NCBI GenBank assembly: GCA_033808535.1
Contig: JAPXNL010000118.1
Span: 1-7,380 of the forward strand
Source: DTU078 sp033808535
GTDB taxonomy: Bacteria > Bacillota > Clostridia > Oscillospirales > CAG-272
Reading direction: 5' to 3'
Length of the DNA stretch: 7,380 nucleotides
Shown in pieces: positions 1 to 5,290 of the stretch. Both the position numbers and the translations under genes were made by a program. Numbering within the stretch: the first letter of the stretch is position 1; each line of letters begins with the position of its first letter. A model generated the notes under the pieces. That model made no database searches, was not told where the DNA came from, and saw nothing but the letters and a program-made list of their open reading frames with translations.

Positions 1-256
1 ACTCCTCCTGCGTGCGCACGTCGAGGATTATATATCCGGTCTCGCTGTCCATCATCAACTTTGCTTTTTGTGCTGAAATGCTCACGTATACAGCCTCCTT
101 ATTCTGCGGAGCGGCAGTTTCACCCGACTCACCCGTTGCTATAATCTGTTCTTCCGTCGTATCTGCATCGTTGTCTGCTGTGCCTGCACAGCCAGCCGAC
201 ATTAAGATTGCAGCAACGAGTACAGCGAGCAGGTATCTTTTGAAACTTTCATTCAT
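1..256 (-). CDS. Rhodanese-like lipoprotein, 3' part missing (N-terminal 85 residues)
   Basis: Translating the minus strand from ATG at 256 gives an open frame to the window edge. It starts MNESFKRYLLAVLVAAILM and has a lipoprotein-type signal: K6/R7, a hydrophobic stretch over residues 8-19, then S-A-G-C with Cys23 as the likely lipidated residue. A Thr/Glu/Gly-rich linker (about 24-53) follows. After that comes the opening of a rhodanese domain, YVSISAQKAK followed by ILDVRTQEE at 77-85, where LDVRTxxE is the family hallmark. The catalytic cysteine loop would lie beyond the edge, so sulfurtransferase activity cannot be judged. The ribosome site AAGGGGG (265-271) is 8 nt from the ATG. The gene starts 55 nt after the reductase stop in the same direction with no terminator seen between them, so the two are probably co-transcribed. 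The inferred role is an extracytoplasmic, membrane-anchored sulfur carrier or sulfurtransferase. The frame is clear; the exact function is not. Confidence 0.85.
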   Translation of the reverse strand, partial: MNESFKRYLLAVLVAAILMSAGCAGTADNDADTTEEQIIATGESGETAAPQNKEAVYVSISAQKAKLMMDSETGYIILDVRTQEE

Positions 257-311
257 TTCAGCCGCCCCCTTTCCTTAATCTGCGGTTTATTTACATATTC
301 GATATTACCGG

Positions 312-1961
312 TCATCGTTTTCCCTTTTTAATTGCCTCATACAGCCTCCAGCCGCCCGCGAGGTTATAGCATTCAAATCCGTAACCCTCAAGTATCCGGC
401 AGGCTATATAGCTTCTCAGCCCGCTGTGGCAGTGCACATAAACCGGCTTGCCGCGCGGTATTTCACCGATACGCTCGCGCAGCGAGTCGACCGGAATGTG
501 TGTAAATCCGTCTATCTTTCCGCGTCTGATCTCACCGGTTGTGCGCACGTCGAGCAGAGTCACACTGCCGTCGCGAGGCAGGGCGTCGACGTCGTGCCAG
601 AAGAACTGCTTCAGCTTCCCGCTTGCCACATTTTCGGCAACGAACCCCAGCATATTAACCGGATCCTTCGCGCTGCCGAACGGAGGAGCGTAGCACAGCT
701 CGAGCTTTGCGAGGTCGGTGACTTTCGCGCCGAAGCGCATCGCAGTCGCGAGCACATCCATGCGCTTGTCGACTCCGTCGAATCCCACAATCTGAGCGCC
801 GAGCAGCTTCAGTGTCTTGCGGTCCCATATCGCTTTGATCGACATATTGCTTGAGCCGGGGTAATAGGATGCGTGTGAGCCTGAATATATATATGTTTTA
901 TCATAGTCAATGCCCGCGGCTTTGGCTGTGCGCTCGTTTATGCCGGAAGTTGCTACTGTCATGTCAAACAGCTTCAGCACTGCCGAGCCCTGTGTGCCGC
1001 CGTATGAACTGTCGCCGCCGGCGATATTGTCAGCCGCGATGCGTCCCTGACGGTTTGCCGGTCCGGCAAGCGGGATGAACGCCGGAGCGCCGGTTATAAA
1101 ATCGGTGACCTCAACAGCGTCGCCCACCGCCCACACGTCAGGCACATTAGTGCGCATGTGATCGTCCACAATAATCTGTCCCCGGCTGTTTGTCGCGATA
1201 CCTGCGGCGCGCACAAAATCCGTATCGGGCTTCACGCCGACAGCCATGACCAGAAATCCGGCTTTTATCTCACCGTTCTGCAGCTTCACGGTCAGGCCGC
1301 CGTCAGACTCCTCTATTGCTGAGACGCCATTCTCCAAAATCAGCCCGATGCCTTTGCTTCTTATATAGTTGTGCACGTCCGCCGCCATATCAAAGTCGAG
1401 CGGCGCGATCAGGTGGTCGGCAAGCTCCACGATGGTTACGTCAAGCCCGGCATGAGCAAGATTCTCGGCAAGCTCCGCACCTATATAGCCGCCGCCGGCG
1501 ATTACCACCGATTTTGGCTTCCGGCTGATTATATGTTCCTTAATTTTGAGCGCATCGGGAATATTACGTAATGTGAACACCAGCTTAGAATCGGCGCCGG
1601 GAATATTCGGTACGACAGGCTTCGCGCCGGGAGAGAGGATCAGCTTATCCCAGCTTTCACTGTAAACCTCTCCCGCCGCGGTTTTTACCGTCACGGTTTT
1701 GGCTGCCGTGTCGATTTCCGTGACCTCGCTCTGCACCCGGACTTCGATCTTGAAGCGGGCCTTCAGACTTTCCGGCGTCTGCAGCGTTAAATCCTCTTTA
1801 TCTTCAATACTGCCGCCGATATAATACGGCAGCCCGCAATTGGCAAACGAGACATGCTCCCCGCGCTCGAATATTATAATCTGTGCATGCTCGTCGAGCC
1901 TGCGCAGCCGGGCTGCGGCAGAAGCACCTCCGGCGACACCGCCTACAATTATTGTTTTCAC
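312..1961 (-). CDS. CoA-disulfide / persulfide reductase with C-terminal rhodanese domain
   Basis: This is a FAD- and NAD(P)H-dependent pyridine nucleotide-disulfide oxidoreductase of the CoA-disulfide reductase type fused to a rhodanese. Characterised relatives reduce CoA disulfide or CoA and polysulfide persulfides in the cytoplasm. In 549 residues it shows: an FAD dinucleotide fold at the start (VGGVAGGAS, 6-14); SFANCGLPYY with the single redox Cys42 of this family; a second nucleotide fold for NAD(P)H (AGGGYIGAE, 155-163); the FAD motif AVGD (278-281); a dimerisation domain with the LCYAPPF motif including Tyr424; and a rhodanese domain from about 455 with LDVRT (470-474) and active loop CHSGLRS, Cys511. 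All key residues are present. I prefer the GTG start at 1961, because GAGGG (1970-1974) sits 8 nt upstream and the protein then begins MKTIIVGG as relatives do. An ATG at 1985 has no ribosome site. It diverges from the Crp/Fnr gene and precedes the rhodanese lipoprotein. The true substrate (CoA disulfide, CoA persulfide or polysulfide) cannot be told from sequence. Confidence 0.93.
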   Translation of the reverse strand: MKTIIVGGVAGGASAAARLRRLDEHAQIIIFERGEHVSFANCGLPYYIGGSIEDKEDLTLQTPESLKARFKIEVRVQSEVTEIDTAAKTVTVKTAAGEVYSESWDKLILSPGAKPVVPNIPGADSKLVFTLRNIPDALKIKEHIISRKPKSVVIAGGGYIGAELAENLAHAGLDVTIVELADHLIAPLDFDMAADVHNYIRSKGIGLILENGVSAIEESDGGLTVKLQNGEIKAGFLVMAVGVKPDTDFVRAAGIATNSRGQIIVDDHMRTNVPDVWAVGDAVEVTDFITGAPAFIPLAGPANRQGRIAADNIAGGDSSYGGTQGSAVLKLFDMTVATSGINERTAKAAGIDYDKTYIYSGSHASYYPGSSNMSIKAIWDRKTLKLLGAQIVGFDGVDKRMDVLATAMRFGAKVTDLAKLELCYAPPFGSAKDPVNMLGFVAENVASGKLKQFFWHDVDALPRDGSVTLLDVRTTGEIRRGKIDGFTHIPVDSLRERIGEIPRGKPVYVHCHSGLRSYIACRILEGYGFECYNLAGGWRLYEAIKKGKR

Positions 1962-2005
1962 TTTTTTTACCCTCGAACAAAACATTGAGAAAAGGAGCGC
2001 GATTC
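1962..2005. promoter_or_regulatory. 44-bp divergent gap between reductase and regulator, with imperfect palindrome
   Basis: The two divergent genes are separated by only 44 bp, so their promoters must overlap the opposite coding regions or the ribosome sites. Both ribosome sites lie here: GAGGG (1970-1974, minus) and AAAGGAG (1991-1997, plus; 8 nt before the regulator ATG). Between and over them lies an imperfect inverted repeat at 1972-1989, CTCGAA-N7-TTGAG, with outer bases pairing as CTC/GAG plus one inner A/T pair. It may be an operator for the adjacent regulator, but the match is weak. A TACAAT at 1944-1949 inside the reductase gene could be the plus-strand -10, though no good -35 accompanies it. 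Confidence 0.35.
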
Positions 2006-2686
2006 ATGCATAAAGACGAATGCACCGATATTTTTGAAAAGCACTTTCCGTTTTGGGATAAGCTTGATCCTGCCGACCGCATGCTGCTGTGCGAAAATTC
2101 GGTCAAAGCCGAATACCCGAAAGGCTCGAACGTTCACGGCGGCAGCGGAGAGTGCACCGGAGCAATTTTGGTTAAATCCGGCTGCCTGCGTGTGTATATG
2201 ATGTCGGAGCAAGGCAAGGAGATAACTTTATACCGGCTTTATCCCGGCGATTTATGCATGCTGTCGGCTTCGTGCGTGCTTAGAGCGATTACATTCGACG
2301 TGCTTATCGACGCTGATGAGGACAGCGAGTGCTATGTTATAGGCGGCAGCGTGCTTGCCGAGATCACGGAGCGCAATGTTTACGCGGAAAATTTCGCGCT
2401 TCAGGTTGCGGTGAGCCGGTTTTCCGACGTGATGTGGATCATGCAGCAGATACTGTTCATGAGCTTCGACCGCCGGCTTGCGATTTTCCTGTGGGACGAA
2501 CTGAGCAAGACGGGCGATATGACCATCCGGATGACCCACGAGCAAATCGCGAAATACATGGGCTCGGCGCGCGAGGTTGTTTCGCGTATGCTCAAGTATT
2601 TCGCGGCGGAGGGAATCACGGAAAACACGCGCGGCGGCGTCACAATACTTGATAAAAACAAGCTGCGCGCGCACGCCATTGGTTGA
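2006..2686 (+). CDS. Crp/Fnr-family transcriptional regulator
   Basis: This is a 226-residue cytoplasmic DNA-binding regulator. An N-terminal cyclic-nucleotide-binding-like beta-roll (about 15-125) includes SGCLRVYMMSEQGKEITLYR and PGDLCMLSASC. A long dimerisation helix follows (about 127-165), then a winged helix-turn-helix (about 170-226) with MTHEQIAKYMGSAREVVSRM. The recognition helix reads R-E-V-V-S-R, which combines the Fnr-like E..SR pattern with an Arg at the Crp position. Seven cysteines (6, 29, 50, 60, 84, 90, 109) are present, but not in the spaced N-terminal Fnr iron-sulfur pattern, so oxygen sensing by an Fnr-type cluster is not supported. Sensing of haem, thiol or sulfide is possible and unproven. 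I chose the start at ATG 2006 because AAAGGAG lies 8 nt upstream; the open frame further upstream only mirrors the reductase gene. Divergence from a persulfide reductase suggests it controls that gene and perhaps itself. Confidence 0.93.
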   Translation: MHKDECTDIFEKHFPFWDKLDPADRMLLCENSVKAEYPKGSNVHGGSGECTGAILVKSGCLRVYMMSEQGKEITLYRLYPGDLCMLSASCVLRAITFDVLIDADEDSECYVIGGSVLAEITERNVYAENFALQVAVSRFSDVMWIMQQILFMSFDRRLAIFLWDELSKTGDMTIRMTHEQIAKYMGSAREVVSRMLKYFAAEGITENTRGGVTILDKNKLRAHAIG

Positions 2687-2718
2687 TTACGGCTTTTTGC
2701 CACGCCCGCACACCGGTC

Positions 2719-2743
2719 ATGCTCCCGGAATATCCGGGAGCAT
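2719..2743. repeat. Strong 11-bp GC-rich hairpin between convergent genes
   Basis: ATGCTCCCGGA and TCCGGGAGCAT form perfect 11-bp arms around a 3-nt loop (ATA). It lies 32 nt after the regulator stop and 116 nt past the thioredoxin stop, between two convergent genes, where a two-way terminator would be expected. Neither strand has a T-run after the stem, so it is not a canonical Rho-independent terminator. It may instead protect the 3' ends of mRNAs, be a protein-binding palindrome, or terminate weakly. The rest of 2687-2859 shows no convincing gene. Confidence 0.6.
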
Positions 2744-2859
2744 ATACGTTGCAGAGGAGGATGTTATTTGGTATACGGACGTGGCACGGTTACCCGGTTG
2801 AATATGACGCGAGGTTTGTACCGCTATAGGCTCTACTTTTGCCTGCCGCCCTGCTGCAG

Positions 2860-3174
2860 TTACTGCTCGACGAGCATTGCCATTATTGCTGCCTTGGGAC
2901 GTGCGCCGACCGTTTTGTTTACAACCTTGCCTTCCTTCATAACAACGAGCGTCGGTATGCTCATCACGCCGAAAGCGCGCGCGAGCTCCGGCTCGTCGTC
3001 CACGTTGACTTTGCCGACCTTTACGTTTTCTGCCTCCTGGGCGATCTCTTCGATTATCGGCGAAACCATGCGGCACGGACCGCACCATGATGCATAGAAG
3101 TCAAGCAGCACCGGCTTGTCGGACTCGACTATTTCGCTTTTAAAGTTGTTCTTTGTTACGTTTATAGCTGACAT
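2860..3174 (-). CDS. trxA: Thioredoxin
   Basis: This is a 104-residue cytoplasmic dithiol-disulfide oxidoreductase, the usual length for a single-domain thioredoxin. The sequence shows DFYASWCGPCR with redox cysteines 31 and 34, the buried acidic Asp25, VNVDDEPELARAFGVMSIPT with cis-Pro74, and a final helix to a TAA stop. No signal peptide is present. The ribosome site TAAGGAGA (3183-3190) lies 8 nt before the ATG. No thioredoxin reductase gene lies within the window, so the electron donor is encoded elsewhere or differs. Being next to a persulfide reductase and rhodaneses fits a role in reducing protein disulfides or persulfides, but thioredoxins are general and this link is inference. The upstream region holds a TATAAT-type -10 and two palindromic sites. 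The symbol trxA is by family; genomes of this group often carry several thioredoxin genes. Confidence 0.93.
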   Translation of the reverse strand: MSAINVTKNNFKSEIVESDKPVLLDFYASWCGPCRMVSPIIEEIAQEAENVKVGKVNVDDEPELARAFGVMSIPTLVVMKEGKVVNKTVGARPKAAIMAMLVEQ

Positions 3175-3224
3175 TGTGATACTCTCCTTAAATTACAATT
3201 TGTCAAAGCTTTTGTTGTGATATT

Positions 3225-3230
3225 ATTATA
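3225..3230 (-). promoter_or_regulatory. Probable -10 box (TATAAT) of the thioredoxin promoter
   Basis: A perfect TATAAT reads leftward here, 51 nt before the thioredoxin ATG, and predicts transcription starting near 3218. At a 16-18 bp spacing there is no good -35 (best is TTTATT with 3 of 6 matches). A good -10 without a -35 is typical of activator-dependent promoters. The nearer of the two palindromes is centred at about -41 from this predicted start. A TTGACA at 3201-3206 on the same strand is too close to the gene to serve as a -35. Confidence 0.55.
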
Positions 3231-3252
3231 ACCAGTAATTTTAAAAAATAAA

Positions 3253-3298
3253 GTGACCCGGTCACACATTGCCGATTTTTCCGGCGTGACCAGGTCAC
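3253..3298. promoter_or_regulatory. Two identical-design palindromic operators, GTGACCNGGTCAC, 33 bp apart
   Basis: GTGACCCGGTCAC (3253-3265) and GTGACCAGGTCAC (3286-3298) are perfect 6-bp-arm palindromes that differ only in the central base. Their centres, 3259 and 3292, are 33 bp or about three helical turns apart, so dimers bound at both would lie on the same DNA face. They stand between the divergent thioredoxin and acetyltransferase genes, centred about -41 and -74 from the predicted thioredoxin start and 59 and 26 bp before the acetyltransferase ATG. A small GCCG/CGGC inverted repeat lies between them (3271-3285). The binding protein is unknown. The TGA/TCA core recalls Crp/Fnr sites, but the half-sites are separated by 5 bases rather than the usual 6, so a TetR-type or other dimer is equally possible. 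Confidence 0.8.
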
Positions 3299-3317
3299 AA
3301 ATAAATTAAATAACACA

Positions 3318-3881
3318 ATGAATTATAAAATTATAGCAACGACACCAAGAATTTTTATTACAGAGCTCGCGCCGTGCCTTGCGGATGAGGTTTACCGCGC
3401 AGCTCTCGACGCATCCAACCGCGAGTTTTTGCCCGATGAAGTGTTCGAAACACCGGCTGCAGCCCGCAAAGCAATTGAGTTTTTAATCTCGCGCTACAGC
3501 GGGGAGGACGGACCGTTTGTCTACGCCGTATTGCTCCGCCCGGGCGAATATGTCGGGCATGTGGAGGCTGTGCAGATTGACCACGGCTGGGAGGTCGGAT
3601 ACCAAGTTGCCGAAGCGTATACCGGCAGGGGGTTAGCAACGGAAGCGCTGACCGCTTTCATCCCTTATATCATGCGCCGGCTGGGAACGGACAAGCTGTG
3701 GGGCATCTGCCGCGCGGACAACAACGCTTCACTTAGAGTGCTCGAAAAATGCGGATTTGAGCTTGAATCCGAAGGAGAGGCAGTATACCACGGCAAAATT
3801 CACATGATACGGCGTTATGTTTACCGCTCTCCCGAAGCGTCTTCCGCAAGCTGCGGCGATGTTTTGCCTCCCGAACGATAG
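3318..3881 (+). CDS. GNAT N-acetyltransferase, RimJ/RimL type
   Basis: This 187-residue protein of the GCN5-related fold transfers acetyl from acetyl-CoA to an amino group. The family includes ribosomal-protein N-terminal acetyltransferases and small-molecule or antibiotic modifiers. Visible features are the N-terminal strand and helix region, the central strand EYVGHVEAVQI (78-88), WEVGYQVAEAYTGRGLATEAL with the acetyl-CoA pyrophosphate loop (YTGRGLAT, 101-108), and the C-terminal LWGICRADNNASLRVLEKCGF (128-147 region), where NxxSxxxxxKxGF is the family signature. The substrate cannot be named. There is no ribosome site before the ATG (AT-rich leader, no GGAG), so translation may be weak or leaderless. 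The last 61 bp overlap the end of the transporter gene on the other strand. It shares its upstream region, with two palindromic operators, with the divergent thioredoxin. Confidence 0.85.
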   Translation: MNYKIIATTPRIFITELAPCLADEVYRAALDASNREFLPDEVFETPAAARKAIEFLISRYSGEDGPFVYAVLLRPGEYVGHVEAVQIDHGWEVGYQVAEAYTGRGLATEALTAFIPYIMRRLGTDKLWGICRADNNASLRVLEKCGFELESEGEAVYHGKIHMIRRYVYRSPEASSASCGDVLPPER

Positions 3882-3883
3882 AC
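3819..3883. repeat. Nested inverted repeats over the tail-to-tail overlap of two genes
   Basis: Outer arms GTTTACCGCTC (3819-3829) and GAACGATAGAC (3873-3883) pair at 8 of 11 positions as DNA, with all differences transitions. In the transporter mRNA, 10 of 11 pair when G-U pairs are counted. At nearly the same centre lies an inner hairpin CCGCA-AGC-TGCGG (3844-3856). The stop codons of both genes lie within the outer arms (TAA 3821-3823 on minus, TAG 3879-3881 on plus). There is no T-run directly after the stems. It may be a compact two-way terminator written into both coding sequences; this is inference. Confidence 0.4.
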
Positions 3884-5101
3884 AAAGTAAAACGAAAACG
3901 AAGCTATGCTGAACAGGCAGGCTGCGAGCATGAGCGCCGGCACTCCGAACGCCTCGACAAATACGCCCGGCGCCGCGCCGGCGAAAGCGCGCGCTGCATA
4001 CATACCCAGGCAATAGACGAAATTCATAACCGTCGAGCGCCTGTTCCGGACGTAACTTTGCGTCACATAAATGAGTATCGAATATGTCACAAGCGTTATG
4101 CCGAATCCCGTGATGACTGAGGAAAGAATTATCGCCACCGTCGATTTGAACACCATATACGACGCCATGCGCAGTGTGCCGAGGAGTATCCCGAGCACTA
4201 TCATCCTGTCAAGCCCGAGGCGTCCGACAATCCTGTCATAGAACAAAAACAGCGGCACCTCGCCGGCGACAGTGGCAAGCACAACCGCCGCCCACACGCT
4301 CTGCGGCAGACCTAGTGTGCCGCAGAGGTATCCGGGATAATAAACCAGCACACAGCCAAACGAGAAATTTGCTGAAAAGAATATCAGCAGCAGCATTATA
4401 AGCCTGCGGTCGCGCAGCATCTCGCGGAAAAACCCCGGGCCGCCGCGTTTTGGCGCGGAAGTATCCGATGATGCACCTTCGCCCGATTGAGTTTCAGTGA
4501 CGGAATCGCTGCCCATGTCCGCGACTTTGCGTCGCGTTGATATATCGGTTTGAGCGCTTTCGGGCACCGGCATCACCGAGATCGCGCACAGCACTGCTGT
4601 AAGCCCGTATGTGACGAAAATATAGTTTATATCCGCCGATGTCAGCGGCGATATGATTATAGGCAATAGACCGTAAAACAGCGTGCCGAACACCCGGCAT
4701 TTTCCGTAATCGGCGCCGGATTTCGTGCAGCCTTCGAGAGACAGCAGGTCGTTTAGCCCTGTCAGCGGCGAGAAAAAGAACATATACACCAAAAGCGAAG
4801 CCGCGGTTGCGGCAAACGACCTTGTCATGCCGAGCAGCGCGAATCCCACCGCCGAGCCCGCCGTTACGACAAGATAAACACTCTTGCGCGTACGTGCGCG
4901 GTCGGCTAAGAGTCCCCACATAAACGGCGCCGCCATTGCGACAATCGGGCCTATCGACAGCAGCACGCCGGCTGTGGCGGTGCTGTGGTATCCGCGTATA
5001 TATATCTGGGCAAAATTATTATAAAGCGAAGACAAGCCGTATGAAAACGCGTTCAGCGCAGCAATGGCGACTGTTTCGCGTCGGAATCGCGGAAATGTCA
5101 T
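3821..5101 (-). CDS. MFS transporter (MFS_1-like / LacY-like 12-helix permease)
   Basis: This is an integral membrane protein of 426 residues with about twelve hydrophobic helices in two blocks. Helices 1-6 lie within roughly residues 8-180. A hydrophilic cytoplasmic loop of about 50 residues, rich in Ser/Thr/Asp (about 181-232), follows, then helices 7-12 at about 233-409. GLLADRARTRK (63-73) matches the loop 2-3 motif of the major facilitator superfamily. SPLTGLNDLL with DYGKCRVFGTLFYG (111-144) matches the helix 4-5 region of the MFS_1-like group, which includes phenylpropionate and nucleoside permeases. The substrate is unknown; a sugar, nucleoside, aromatic acid or drug are all possible. 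I chose ATG 5101. An in-frame TTG at 5128 would add nine residues, and neither start has a well-placed ribosome site; AAAGGG lies 18 nt before the ATG. A clear promoter lies at 5152-5181. The gene diverges from pepF and its end overlaps the acetyltransferase gene. Confidence 0.87.
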   Translation of the reverse strand: MTFPRFRRETVAIAALNAFSYGLSSLYNNFAQIYIRGYHSTATAGVLLSIGPIVAMAAPFMWGLLADRARTRKSVYLVVTAGSAVGFALLGMTRSFAATAASLLVYMFFFSPLTGLNDLLSLEGCTKSGADYGKCRVFGTLFYGLLPIIISPLTSADINYIFVTYGLTAVLCAISVMPVPESAQTDISTRRKVADMGSDSVTETQSGEGASSDTSAPKRGGPGFFREMLRDRRLIMLLLIFFSANFSFGCVLVYYPGYLCGTLGLPQSVWAAVVLATVAGEVPLFLFYDRIVGRLGLDRMIVLGILLGTLRMASYMVFKSTVAIILSSVITGFGITLVTYSILIYVTQSYVRNRRSTVMNFVYCLGMYAARAFAGAAPGVFVEAFGVPALMLAACLFSIASFSFYFVYRSGGKTSPQLAEDASGER

Positions 5102-5151
5102 GGATAATGATATCCGGGTCCCTTTCAAACTGCAGATATCATAGTTTTGTA

Positions 5152-5181
5152 ATTATATCATGCGGCGGCAGATTTCGTCAA
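5152..5181 (-). promoter_or_regulatory. Sigma-70 type promoter of the MFS transporter
   Basis: On the minus strand, TTGACG (5176-5181) and a perfect TATAAT (5152-5157) are separated by 18 bp, with TGA directly before the -10 (extended -10). The predicted start is near 5145, giving a leader of about 44 nt to the ATG at 5101. It is the best promoter match in the window. Its spacer contains the box ATCTGCCGCC, which also occurs in the pepF promoter. Confidence 0.8.
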
Positions 5182-5240
5182 TATATATTGATGCAAGGCA
5201 CCCGCATGTTTTGGCGTTAGAATTTGTTGCATCTGCCGCC
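5164..5240. promoter_or_regulatory. Shared 10-base box ATCTGCCGCC in two divergent promoters
   Basis: GGCGGCAGAT at 5164-5173 and ATCTGCCGCC at 5231-5240 are exact inverted copies, separated by 57 bp. Read in the direction of each gene, both copies say ATCTGCCGCC and both lie between or against the -35 and -10 elements: 6 bp upstream of the -10 of the transporter promoter and 9 bp upstream of the -10 of pepF. A protein bound to either box would block RNA polymerase, so this may be a pair of repressor sites. No regulator gene for it is visible nearby. Confidence 0.45.
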
Positions 5241-5255
5241 TTCGTCTGTTATAAT
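5227..5255 (+). promoter_or_regulatory. Promoter of pepF
   Basis: TATAAT at 5250-5255 is perfect and is preceded at 17 bp by TTGCAT (5227-5232), which keeps only TTG of the -35 consensus. The predicted start is near 5262, about 29 nt before the pepF ATG. The ribosome site AGAAGGAG (5270-5277) lies 13 nt from the ATG, longer than usual, with no in-frame alternative start between. Confidence 0.7.
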
Positions 5256-5290
5256 AGCGTTAATATACCAGAAGGAGTTTTTTACAGTTT

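Noticed and set aside
426..854. Plus-strand frames opposite the reductase
   Set aside because: They are shadows of a gene with full domain structure on the other strand and show no family motif.
1962..1985. ATG start of the reductase at 1985
   Set aside because: No ribosome site precedes it. The GTG at 1961 has GAGGG 8 nt upstream and gives the family's typical MKTIIVGG start.
1883..2005. A 41-residue N-terminal extension of the Crp/Fnr regulator
   Set aside because: The extension is antisense to the start of the reductase gene and has basic, low-quality sequence. The ATG at 2006 has a strong ribosome site at good spacing, and the resulting length is normal for the family.
2768..3097. Plus-strand frame of 109 codons starting at TTG behind a good GAGGAGG site (2754-2760)
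   Set aside because: Most of it is antisense to the clear thioredoxin gene and its sequence is Cys/Leu-rich with no recognisable domain. The ribosome-like site is probably chance, although the first 30 codons lie outside the thioredoxin.
3201..3206. TTGACA on the minus strand as a -35 for thioredoxin
   Set aside because: A -10 at normal spacing would fall on the ribosome site and leave no leader. The TATAAT at 3225-3230 is a better explanation.
5102..5128. TTG start of the transporter at 5128
   Set aside because: No ribosome site lies before it, and ATG 5101 leaves a normal short tail before helix 1. It is kept as an alternative because the ATG also lacks a well-spaced site.
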